Source: Thermomicrobiales bacterium (lineage in GTDB: Bacteria > Chloroflexota > Limnocylindria > Limnocylindrales > CSP1-4). From it: 5,460 nt of DNA. This document shows positions 1 through 5,460 of the stretch, one piece after another. The position numbers and the translations under genes are program-made. The stretch is taken from NCBI GenBank assembly GCA_004525275.1, contig SPCO01000118.1, positions 1 through 5,460 on the forward strand. The letters run 5' to 3'. Under the pieces are notes generated by a model. That model saw nothing but the letters and a program-made list of their open reading frames with translations. It searched no databases and was not told where the DNA came from. The stretch's first letter is position 1. The number at the start of each line of letters is the position of its first letter.

Positions 1-13
1 TGAGCGCGGCCCG

Positions 14-1720
14 CTAGAACAACCCGACGATATTCCCGTCGGCGTCGATATCGATCCGTTCGCCACCGGGGCGTGACGGCAGCCCGGGCATCGTTCGCAT
101 CTCGCCACATAGCGGCGTGACAAATCCGGCACCGGCCGAGAGCCGAACCTCGCGGATCGGGACCGTGAAGCCGGTCGGGCGGTTCTTGAGCGCGCCGTCG
201 TGACTCAACGAGTACTGCGACTTGGCCATGCAGATCGGGAGCTGGCCGTAACCGAGATCCTCGAACTGCTTGAGCGACTTGCGAGCGGCCGGCAGGAACT
301 CGACGCCGTCGGCGCCGTAGACCCGGGTGGCGATCGTCACGATCTTCTCGGCAAGCGGCATCTCGTCCGGGTAGAGCAGTTGAAATTGAGCCGAACCGTC
401 ATTGGCCGCGGCCCAGACGGCCTCCGCCAACTCGGTCGCGCCCGCGCCGCCGTCCGCAAAGTGGGTGGCGACAACGGCGTCACGGGCGCCGGCGGCCAGG
501 GCGACTTCGCGGATCGCCTCGACCTCGGCCGGCGTGTCGGTCGGGAAGGCGTTGATCGCAACGACGGCCGGGATACCGAACATCGTCACGTTTTCGATCT
601 GCTTGGCCAGGTTCTGGCCGCCGAGTCGGGTCGCCTCCACGTTCTCCTCGAGGAGCGCCGGATCGAGCGGCTTGCCGGCCACGATCTTGCCGACGCCTCC
701 GTGCATCTTGAGCGCCCGGACCGTGGCGACCACCACGGCCGCATCCGGCGCCAGCCCGGACGCCCGGCACTTGATGTCGAAGAACTTCTCGGCCCCCATG
801 TCGGCACCGAAGCCGGCCTCCGTGCACACGATCTCGTTGGTCACCAGGGCCAGCCGGTCGGCGATGATCGAGTTGTTGCCATGCGCGATGTTCCCGAATG
901 GTCCGCAGTGGACGAAGGCCGGCCCACCCTCCAGGGTCTGGAGGAGGTTCGGCTTGATCGCATCGCGCAGCAGCACGGTCATGGAACCGGCGACCCCCAG
1001 GTCCTCGGCGGTGACCGCAGTGCCATCGGTCCGTGTGGCCAGGACGATCCGCGCGAGCCGGGCCCGAAGGTCGAACAGATCCGTGGCAAGTGCCAGGACC
1101 GCCATCACCTCGGAGGCGACCGTGATGACGAACTCGGTCTCGCGTGGGACGCCATCCGCCCGTCCACCGAGCCCGATGACCACGTGGCGCAAGGCTCGGT
1201 CACTGATATCCATGACCCGAGGCCAGAGGACGCCGTGGGGATCGATGCCCAGCGGGTTCTTGTGATGCAGGCTGTTGTCGAGAAAAGCTGCCGCCAGGTT
1301 GTGGGCGGCCCCGATCGCGTGGACATCGCCTGTCAGATGAAGGTTGAAATCCTCCATCGGGATGACCTGGCTGTAGCCACCGCCCGCGGCGCCACCCTTG
1401 ATCCCGAACACCGGGCCAAGCGACGGTTGGCGGATGTTGACCGATGCCTTGTGGCCCAGTCTATTGAGACCCTGGGCCAGCCCGACCGTCGTCGTCGACT
1501 TGCCCTCTCCCAGCGGAGTCGGCGTGATCGCGGTAACCACAACGTACTTGCCGCGCGGGCGATCGGCCTCGAGGCGCGTGATCGCGTCGAGGGTGACCTT
1601 GGCCTTGGTCGGGCCGTACAACTCCAGCTCGCTGTCCTCGATGCCGAGGTCGCGGGCGATGTCGATGATCGGGCGCGGCGTGACGGCTCGAGCGATCTCA
1701 AGATCGGATGGGAAGCTCAT
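14..1720 (-). CDS. fhs: Formate-tetrahydrofolate ligase (10-formyl-THF synthetase)
   Basis: Cytosolic ATP-dependent ligase that joins formate to tetrahydrofolate, giving 10-formyl-THF, ADP and phosphate; it can run in reverse to make ATP. The 568-residue length is near the usual 555-560, and the protein looks complete from MSFPSDLEIA to GNIVGLF. Visible motifs are the P-loop TPLGEGKST (residues 67-75), RQPSLGP (97-103), the family signature GIKGGAAGGGY (106-116) followed by PMEDFNLHLTGD, the second signature VATVRALKMHGG (331-342), and the C-terminal MPGLPSRP region (544-551). The ATG start overlaps the folD stop as ATGA, and AAGGAG lies 4 nt upstream inside folD, so translation is probably coupled to folD. 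It is the last visible gene of the fchA-folD-fhs operon. Only 13 bp remain downstream, so the operon may continue outside the window. Function is assigned with high confidence; the physiological direction of the reaction cannot be read from the sequence. Confidence 0.98.
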   Translation of the reverse strand: MSFPSDLEIARAVTPRPIIDIARDLGIEDSELELYGPTKAKVTLDAITRLEADRPRGKYVVVTAITPTPLGEGKSTTTVGLAQGLNRLGHKASVNIRQPSLGPVFGIKGGAAGGGYSQVIPMEDFNLHLTGDVHAIGAAHNLAAAFLDNSLHHKNPLGIDPHGVLWPRVMDISDRALRHVVIGLGGRADGVPRETEFVITVASEVMAVLALATDLFDLRARLARIVLATRTDGTAVTAEDLGVAGSMTVLLRDAIKPNLLQTLEGGPAFVHCGPFGNIAHGNNSIIADRLALVTNEIVCTEAGFGADMGAEKFFDIKCRASGLAPDAAVVVATVRALKMHGGVGKIVAGKPLDPALLEENVEATRLGGQNLAKQIENVTMFGIPAVVAINAFPTDTPAEVEAIREVALAAGARDAVVATHFADGGAGATELAEAVWAAANDGSAQFQLLYPDEMPLAEKIVTIATRVYGADGVEFLPAARKSLKQFEDLGYGQLPICMAKSQYSLSHDGALKNRPTGFTVPIREVRLSAGAGFVTPLCGEMRTMPGLPSRPGGERIDIDADGNIVGLF

Positions 1721-2634
1721 CGGTCTCCTTGAAGTGCGGCAGTCGGTTCAAGCTTGGTTGCGGCGATCCGGCGGTCGGTGGCCTGGCGCTCCGCGGCTCG
1801 GACCAGGTGAGTGAGCAGGAGGGCATTCGTGAGCGGTCCGACGCCGCCCGGGACCGGCGTGATCGCCGATGCGACCTCGACGGCCGAGCCAAAGTCCACA
1901 TCGCCGACGATCCGGCCATCGACGACGTTGATGCCGACATCGACAACGACCGCGCCTGGCTTCAGGTCCGCGCCCCGGACCAGACCAGGATGTCCGGCCG
2001 CAACGATCACGATGTCCGCGCGCCGGATCTGGGCGGCGAGGTCGCGCGTGCGCGAGTGGCAGACGGTGACCGTCGCATCCTCACGGACGAGCAGGAACGC
2101 CGCGGGCATGCCGACGACCGCGGATCGACCGATGACCACGGCGTCGCGACCGGCGATCTCGATCCCGGAACGGCGCAGGATCTCCACCGCGGCATGGGCG
2201 GTAGCCGGGAGGAACCCGTCGTAGCCGAGCCGCAACAGACCGGCGTTGAGTGGGTGGATCCCATCGATGTCCTTGGCGGGGTCGATCGCATCGACGACCT
2301 CGCGCAGCCGGATCGTGGGCGGCAGGGGCATCTGGACGATGACGCCGTCGACCGTCGGATCTGCGTTGAGCTGGCGGATCGCGCTGACGACGGTGCGCTC
2401 CGTGGCCTCACCTTCCAGCTCGACGAACTCGGCCTTGATCCCGACCTTCGCGCAGCCGCGCAGGATGCGCTCGAGGTAGACGGTCGATGGAGCGTCGCGA
2501 CCAACGATGACGACAGCCAGACCGGGTGGTCGGCCGTTGGTGTTCTTGAATGAGATGACATCCTCGGCGACGGCCGCCCGGATCTCATCGGCGATGGGCG
2601 CGCCCTCGAGGAGTCGGGCGCTCGGGTTCGCCAT
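1717..2634 (-). CDS. folD: FolD methylenetetrahydrofolate dehydrogenase, probably lacking cyclohydrolase activity
   Basis: FolD family, 305 residues. Typical members oxidise 5,10-methylene-THF to 5,10-methenyl-THF with NAD(P)+ and then hydrolyse it to 10-formyl-THF. The N-terminal catalytic domain has VGRDAPSTVYLER (44-56), VQMPLPP (100-106) and KDIDGIHPLN (121-130). The Rossmann domain has GRSAVVGMP (169-177) and CHSRT (192-196), and the signature PGGVGPLT is at 262-269. Aligned to E. coli FolD (Tyr50, Lys54, Gln98, Asp121), the residues here are Tyr53, Ile57, Gln101 and Asp124, so the catalytic lysine is missing. The codon is ATC, two substitutions from either lysine codon, so a single base error does not explain it. 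By analogy with lysine mutants of bifunctional enzymes, I infer reduced or absent cyclohydrolase activity. A tail of about 20 residues follows the family core. The ATG start is 3 nt after the fchA stop, with no clear Shine-Dalgarno, suggesting coupling. The family assignment is very secure; the activity change is inference. Confidence 0.96.
   Translation of the reverse strand: MANPSARLLEGAPIADEIRAAVAEDVISFKNTNGRPPGLAVVIVGRDAPSTVYLERILRGCAKVGIKAEFVELEGEATERTVVSAIRQLNADPTVDGVIVQMPLPPTIRLREVVDAIDPAKDIDGIHPLNAGLLRLGYDGFLPATAHAAVEILRRSGIEIAGRDAVVIGRSAVVGMPAAFLLVREDATVTVCHSRTRDLAAQIRRADIVIVAAGHPGLVRGADLKPGAVVVDVGINVVDGRIVGDVDFGSAVEVASAITPVPGGVGPLTNALLLTHLVRAAERQATDRRIAATKLEPTAALQGDR
1725..1730 (-). 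promoter_or_regulatory. Ribosome binding site of fhs
   Basis: AAGGAG on the minus strand lies 4 nt before the fhs ATG, within the last codons of folD. The spacing is short but the core is perfect. It supports the chosen fhs start and translational coupling across the ATGA overlap. Confidence 0.7.
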
Positions 2635-2637
2635 CGA

Positions 2638-3393
2638 TCAGGCGTCGCCCGGAGTGGCGCCGGTCGCGTCTGATCCGTCGGTGGCGTCCGTCGTGGTGGC
2701 GTCCTGCTCGGCGAGCCCGTCGGACCAGTCAGGCGCGGGGATCGGATCACGCGGCATGCCGCTGCCAACGGCTTCGTGTGTCTCTGATGCGACTCGCTCG
2801 ATGTCGTGGAGGAGCCGGTTGACCCGCTCGAGCATCTCCTGCTCATAGTGCAGATCGCCGATCGAAGGCAGATTGATCTGGACATTCGCCGCCGCGCCGC
2901 GCGCCGCTGCCTCGCCGAGCAGCGCCGCAACATCGAGATCGCTGGATGCGTGGGGGTTGCTCCGCCCGGCCAGCGCCTCTGCGATCCCCACCAGGTCGAG
3001 GCAGGCCTCAACGCAGGCGAACGGGACTTCCGTGGCTCCTCGAGCTGCGGCTTGAAGGGCCTCCGTGCGCGCCGCGATCTCCTCCTCCGTCTCACGCGGC
3101 AGTTTCATGGCGACCGCATATCGACCATAGGCCGCAGCGTCGTCGTCGGCCAGGGTGAGGAAGCGATCCGCAAGATCGCGCCCAGTCTCGGCCGCCCAGG
3201 ACAGGAGATCCTCGTGCTGCGCGTACTTGGGCCGACCAAGGGAAAGTCCGGCGACCATCGCCACGAGACCAGCCCCGAGACTGGCGGCTACGGCTGAAGC
3301 GCTGCCACCGCCGGGCACTGGGTCTGATGAGGCGAGTCGCTCGATGAACCGGTCGACGCTGATGTCCCGAAAACGCGCGTCTGCTGCTTCCAC
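2638..3393 (-). CDS. fchA: FchA-type methenyltetrahydrofolate cyclohydrolase (cyclodeaminase/cyclohydrolase family)
   Basis: A 251-residue protein of the formiminotransferase-cyclodeaminase (FTCD_C) fold. Visible features are the N-terminal PVPGGGSASAVAASLGAGL (26-44), typical of the family, and the helical core with SNPHASSDLDVAAL (145-158) and a following NVQINL (170-175). There is no formiminotransferase domain and no histidine-degradation gene nearby. The neighbours folD and fhs instead point to hydrolysis of 5,10-methenyl-THF to 10-formyl-THF. Formimino-THF cyclodeaminase is the alternative. Residues after about 212 form a low-complexity tail rich in Asp, Thr, Ala and Gly, probably disordered. 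The GTG start at 3393-3391 is chosen because the TACAAT promoter element lies just 6 nt upstream and the family's N-terminal region begins soon after. It is the first gene of the one-carbon operon, 3 nt ahead of folD. Because that FolD lacks the cyclohydrolase lysine, FchA probably carries the whole step here. Confidence 0.92.
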   Translation of the reverse strand: MEAADARFRDISVDRFIERLASSDPVPGGGSASAVAASLGAGLVAMVAGLSLGRPKYAQHEDLLSWAAETGRDLADRFLTLADDDAAAYGRYAVAMKLPRETEEEIAARTEALQAAARGATEVPFACVEACLDLVGIAEALAGRSNPHASSDLDVAALLGEAAARGAAANVQINLPSIGDLHYEQEMLERVNRLLHDIERVASETHEAVGSGMPRDPIPAPDWSDGLAEQDATTTDATDGSDATGATPGDA

Positions 3394-3399
3394 GTGCCG

Positions 3400-3405
3400 A
3401 TTGTA
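3400..3405 (-). promoter_or_regulatory. Candidate -10 element of a leaderless fchA promoter
   Basis: TACAAT on the minus strand (5 of 6 matches to TATAAT) sits 6 nt before the fchA GTG. Initiation about 7 nt downstream of this box would start the mRNA at or next to the start codon. No Shine-Dalgarno is visible before the GTG, which fits a leaderless message. I see no convincing -35 hexamer at 16-18 bp spacing. Confidence 0.5.
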
Positions 3406-3460
3406 CGGTTGCGACCGGGTTGCCGGACCGGACGTTGCGCACCACGGGGACGTCGGGGGA

Positions 3461-3493
3461 CGGGGCGAGCACGGTACCGGCGCGCCCGCCCCG
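3461..3493. repeat. GC-rich inverted repeat between the small SOS gene and fchA
   Basis: CGGGGCG (3461-3467) and CGCCCCG (3487-3493) form a perfect 7-bp stem around a 19-nt loop that contains GGTACC. It lies about 50 nt downstream of the DUF6504-like stop codon, where a terminator could be expected. No T-tract follows on the minus strand, so it is not a canonical intrinsic terminator, and stems of this size arise by chance in GC-rich DNA. Apart from this and the fchA promoter element, I see nothing in the 149-bp gap 3394-3542. Confidence 0.25.
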
Positions 3494-3542
3494 AACCCGA
3501 CGATGGTTCGCGGCCGGGGAGGGAGGGTCCCGATCGCGCGGT

Positions 3543-3815
3543 CTAGGCTGCCCGGTGTCGCGCCTCGTCCAAGCCGGTCACGGTCCAGCGCCGCGAGCGA
3601 TGCTGAAACGTCAGGGAGAGGCGGGCGTGCGGCGTATCGACTTCAAAGAGGGTCCGGGGACCGCTGATGACCGGGTAGGCGGCCGCTTCCTCGCGGACAG
3701 CCGCGACCTGGGTGATCGGCCAGCGCTGATCGTCCCATGTGATCTCACGGGGCCGACCGCTGAACCAATCTGTACGGACCTGGACCTGGACCGGATCGAC
3801 TCGGATGAATGCCAT
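3543..3815 (-). CDS. Small DUF6504-like protein of unknown function with an SOS-type promoter region
   Basis: A 90-residue soluble protein beginning MAFIRVDPVQVQVRT, with no signal peptide or membrane segment. It has conserved-looking tryptophans at 17, 27, 32 and 77 in short alternating beta-like stretches (EITWDDQRWPITQV, residues 24-37; LFEVDTPHARLSLTF, 56-70; RRWTVTGLDEA, 75-85). This layout recalls DUF6504 proteins, which as I remember occur near translesion polymerase genes in high-GC bacteria; I am only moderately sure of the family name. The reading frame is open further upstream, into dinB, but ATG 3815 is chosen because AAAGGAG lies 9 nt before it, the extension is low-complexity shadow sequence, and two SOS boxes lie just upstream. 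The gene follows dinB after 109 bp. Two LexA-type boxes imply DNA-damage induction and a role alongside Pol IV, perhaps as a polymerase accessory or regulator. That role is inference; no catalytic motif is visible. Confidence 0.85.
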   Translation of the reverse strand: MAFIRVDPVQVQVRTDWFSGRPREITWDDQRWPITQVAAVREEAAAYPVISGPRTLFEVDTPHARLSLTFQHRSRRWTVTGLDEARHRAA

Positions 3816-3824
3816 GCTAGATGG

Positions 3825-3831
3825 CTCCTTT
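3825..3831 (-). promoter_or_regulatory. Ribosome binding site of the DUF6504-like gene
   Basis: AAAGGAG on the minus strand lies 9 nt before ATG 3815. It is one of the strongest Shine-Dalgarno matches in the window and decides the start of the small protein, ruling out the longer open frame that runs back into dinB. Confidence 0.8.
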
Positions 3832-3873
3832 CCGGGGGCGCTTGAGTCATGTCGTCCGGGGCACTCGTTCGAC

Positions 3874-3887
3874 AGAACGTCTGTTCG
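3874..3887 (-). promoter_or_regulatory. SOS box 1 (LexA operator) upstream of the DUF6504-like gene
   Basis: The minus strand reads CGAACAGACGTTCT, matching the Gram-positive SOS consensus CGAACRNRYGTTYC at 13 of 14 positions, with a perfect GAAC-N4-GTTC core. It is 58 bp before the ATG. The overlapping GTTCGACAGAAC (3867-3878) supplies a further half-site pair in the opposite orientation, GTTC-N4-GAAC. Confidence 0.75.
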
Positions 3888-3907
3888 GTTATGACTGGAG
3901 ACTAGAC

Positions 3908-3921
3908 CGAACAAGTGTTCG
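3908..3921 (-). promoter_or_regulatory. SOS box 2 (LexA operator) just past the dinB stop
   Basis: The plus strand reads CGAACAAGTGTTCG, a perfect CGAAC-N4-GTTCG palindrome that matches CGAACRNRYGTTYC at 13 of 14 positions and resembles the mycobacterial form TCGAAC-N4-GTTCGA. It ends 3 bp before the dinB stop codon. Its centre is 34 bp from that of box 1, roughly three helical turns, so two LexA dimers could bind on about the same face. A CATAAC sequence between the boxes might be a weak -10. Confidence 0.8.
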
Positions 3922-3924
3922 ATG

Positions 3925-5238
3925 TCAAGCCTCGTCTGGTGGAATCTCGTCGACCTCCGTGTCAGCTTGTGTGTCACGGCCGGGCTGATCCGCCGGCGGC
4001 TCATCGGAGTCGACGGGCACGCCTCGCGACCGTCGGTCCAACGGGTTTCGAGGATCGCGTTCGAACGGCGCCGGCAATCCGGCACCCAGCAGCCGTCCCC
4101 GGGTGACGGTCCCCTCCCCATATCGCCGTCGCAGCGAGTCGGCCGCCTCGACAGCTCGCCGATGGCGTGGTTCCGTGGCGTCGAAGAGCGAGAGTTGCTC
4201 CCGTTCGCCCAGGTTCGACGCCGTGACGCCCAGCAACCGGACCCGCATCCCGCGCACCTCCGGGCGGGCCAATGCCAGCGCGGTCGAATAGATCGGGTCG
4301 GTCAGGTCCGTCGGCTCGGTGAGCGTCCGCTGACGGGTGATCGTCCGAAAGCTGTCGTCGCGGATCTTGACCGTCACGGTTCCCGCCCGAACCCCGGCCG
4401 GACGCAACCGCCCCGCGACACCCTCGGCCATCCCCAGGAGGGTCCGCTCGATGACCTCCATGTCGCTCGTATCGACATCGAAGGTGTGCTCGTGACCGAC
4501 CGACTTCGCCGGATCGCCATCGTGGACCGGGTCGGGGTCCAGACCGCGCGCCCGCTCCACCAGCGATGCCCCGTGCTTGCCGAACCGCCGCACGACGAGA
4601 TCCGGCGGGAGCGCGGCAAGGTCGCCGATCGTGCGCACCGAGTACTCGGCGAGGGCCGCCGCCGTCTTTTCGCCGACGCCCCACAGACGGCCGATCGGGA
4701 GCGGGCCGAGAAACGCAGCCTCCTCCCCCCAGGAAACGACCACGAGACCATCCGGCTTACGCAGGTCCGAGGCGATCTTGGCCACGAGCTTGGTCCCCGC
4801 CACTCCGACGGACGCCGTCAACCCGACCTCCTCCCGAACCTCGGTCTTGATCCGCCGCGCGATCGTCGGCCCGTCGCCGAAGAGCGCGGCCGAAGCGCTG
4901 ACATCGAGGAACGCCTCGTCGATCGAGATCGGTTCGACCAGCGGCGTGAACCGGCGCAGGATGGCCATGACATCGCGGCTGGCTTGCTGATATCGACGAC
5001 CATCGACCGGCAGGAATACCGCGTCAGGACAGCGTCGATAGGCCTCGCGCAGCGACATGGCCGAGTGGATCCCGAATCGGCGCGCCTCGTAACTGGCGGC
5101 CGAGACCACTCCGCGCGCGTCCTCGCTCCCCGCCCCACCAACGACGACCGGGCGGCCGCGCAGCTCGGGCCGGTCGCGCTGCTCGACGGCCGCGAAGAAG
5201 GCATCGAGGTCGACGTGGAGGATCGTCCGGTTCGTCAC
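3925..5238 (-). CDS. dinB: DNA polymerase IV (Y-family translesion polymerase)
   Basis: A 437-residue Y-family polymerase that copies past damaged bases at stalled forks. The palm shows LHVDLDAFFAAVEQ (residues 7-20) with Asp10 as the first metal ligand and Phe15 as the likely steric gate. SISIDEAFLDVS-type sequence (ISIDEAFLDVS, 104-114) holds the catalytic Asp107 and Glu108. SVGVAGTKLVAKIASD (143-158) and the helix-hairpin-helix region LWGVGEKTAAAL (185-196) follow, then the little finger (about 245-345). QLSLF (348-352) is a beta-clamp binding motif. After it come a short helical region and an acidic, probably disordered tail (about 390-437), longer than in E. coli DinB. The start is GTG; an in-frame TAG three codons upstream limits any extension. 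AGGTGG lies 14 nt upstream, rather far for a Shine-Dalgarno. The gene begins 18 bp after the mannosyltransferase-like stop, with no SOS box in that gap, so it may be read through from upstream. Confidence 0.97.
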   Translation of the reverse strand: MTNRTILHVDLDAFFAAVEQRDRPELRGRPVVVGGAGSEDARGVVSAASYEARRFGIHSAMSLREAYRRCPDAVFLPVDGRRYQQASRDVMAILRRFTPLVEPISIDEAFLDVSASAALFGDGPTIARRIKTEVREEVGLTASVGVAGTKLVAKIASDLRKPDGLVVVSWGEEAAFLGPLPIGRLWGVGEKTAAALAEYSVRTIGDLAALPPDLVVRRFGKHGASLVERARGLDPDPVHDGDPAKSVGHEHTFDVDTSDMEVIERTLLGMAEGVAGRLRPAGVRAGTVTVKIRDDSFRTITRQRTLTEPTDLTDPIYSTALALARPEVRGMRVRLLGVTASNLGEREQLSLFDATEPRHRRAVEAADSLRRRYGEGTVTRGRLLGAGLPAPFERDPRNPLDRRSRGVPVDSDEPPADQPGRDTQADTEVDEIPPDEA

Positions 5239-5256
5239 GTCGTAACGCTAAGCCAC

Positions 5257-5460
5257 CTAGGCCACGTAGTCGCCCATCAAAAAGGATTGGAGCAGGAGGG
5301 CCAGGAACAAGGTCGACGTGATCGCCCACGCCAAGCGAGCTTGACGCCACGGGATGAGGGCGACAACGACGAAGACCGGGAAGATCACGAGCAGGTAACG
5401 GTTGGTCGAGGTCAGCGGGATCGGCTGGATCCGGGTCGCAATCAGGATGAGCTGGGGGAA
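5257..5460 (-). CDS. C-terminal part of a multi-pass membrane protein, probably a PIG-V-like mannosyltransferase
   Basis: A partial gene that enters from the right edge. The last 67 codons are open in one frame and end at TAG (5259-5257). The visible residues contain two hydrophobic helices, YLLVIFPVFVVVALIPW (about 22-38) and LAWAITSTLFLALLLQSFL (about 43-61), joined by a short basic loop, RQAR, and end in GDYVA. The segment LTSTNRYLLVIFPVF, with a charged Arg-Tyr before a helix and a short terminal tail after the last helix, resembles the C-termini of bacterial mannosyltransferases of the PIG-V/GPI-mannosyltransferase type, which transfer mannose from polyprenyl-phosphate donors at the membrane. 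Another GT-C glycosyltransferase or polytopic protein is possible, since the catalytic loops lie outside the window. The stop is 18 bp before the dinB start, so the two genes may be cotranscribed. Confidence 0.75.
   Translation of the reverse strand, partial: FPQLILIATRIQPIPLTSTNRYLLVIFPVFVVVALIPWRQARLAWAITSTLFLALLLQSFLMGDYVA

Noticed and set aside
1..13. Start of another gene downstream of fhs
   Set aside because: Only 13 bp are present beyond the fhs stop, with no ribosome binding site or start that can be judged.
200..1732. A 510-codon open frame on the plus strand opposite fhs
   Set aside because: It is antisense to an unmistakable fhs, its translation is rich in Arg, Asp and Gly with no recognisable domain, and long antisense frames are common in GC-rich coding DNA.
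1708..2553. A 281-codon open frame on the plus strand opposite folD
   Set aside because: It has the low-complexity Arg/Asp composition of a shadow frame and lies fully over folD, which carries all the family motifs.
3461..3493. Intrinsic terminator after the small SOS gene
   Set aside because: A 7-bp GC stem is present, but the loop is long and no T-tract follows on the minus strand, so I list it only as an inverted repeat.
3872..3884. Odd-centred palindrome ACAGA-ACG-TCTGT as a separate regulator site
   Set aside because: It overlaps SOS box 1 and is explained by the GAAC-N4-GTTC core together with the adjoining half-site; nothing independent supports another regulator.
3816..4121. N-terminal extension of the DUF6504-like protein to an ATG at 4121
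   Set aside because: The extra 102 residues overlap the 3' end of dinB and the SOS boxes and are Arg/Ser/Pro-rich. The strong AAAGGAG 9 nt before ATG 3815 favours the short form.

Overview
This is a GC-rich bacterial window (about two-thirds G+C by eye). Every supported gene lies on the minus strand, so transcription runs from high to low coordinates. The gene set suggests a high-GC Chloroflexota or Actinomycetota lineage: formate-THF ligase beside FolD and FchA, DinB with an internal QLSLF clamp motif and a DUF6504-like neighbour, Gram-positive-type SOS boxes, and a mannosyltransferase-like membrane protein. I lean to Chloroflexota, but the sequence alone does not settle it.

Right part (5460 to 3543): the window opens inside a membrane protein whose last 67 residues (5257-5460) resemble the C-terminus of PIG-V-type bacterial mannosyltransferases. 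Eighteen bases later comes dinB (3925-5238, GTG start), a complete DNA polymerase IV. After dinB, a 109-bp gap holds two near-perfect SOS (LexA) boxes, then a strong ribosome binding site and a 90-residue protein that looks like DUF6504 (3543-3815). The boxes face the small gene, not dinB, so the small protein appears to have its own DNA-damage promoter.

Left part (3393 to 14): a tight one-carbon operon, fchA - folD - fhs. The gaps are 3 bp (fchA/folD) and a 4-bp ATGA overlap (folD/fhs). Together the products interconvert 5,10-methylene-THF, 5,10-methenyl-THF, 10-formyl-THF and formate. A TACAAT box lies 6 bp before the fchA GTG, which suggests leaderless transcription.

The most notable observation is in FolD. 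The catalytic lysine of the Y-x-x-x-K motif (Lys54 in E. coli numbering) is Ile57 here, while the partner residues Tyr53, Gln101 and Asp124 remain. This suggests that FolD has lost cyclohydrolase activity and works as a dehydrogenase only, with the dedicated cyclohydrolase FchA, encoded 3 bp upstream, taking over that step.

I saw no RNA genes, mobile elements or CRISPR arrays. No stretch over 300 bp lacks a gene.
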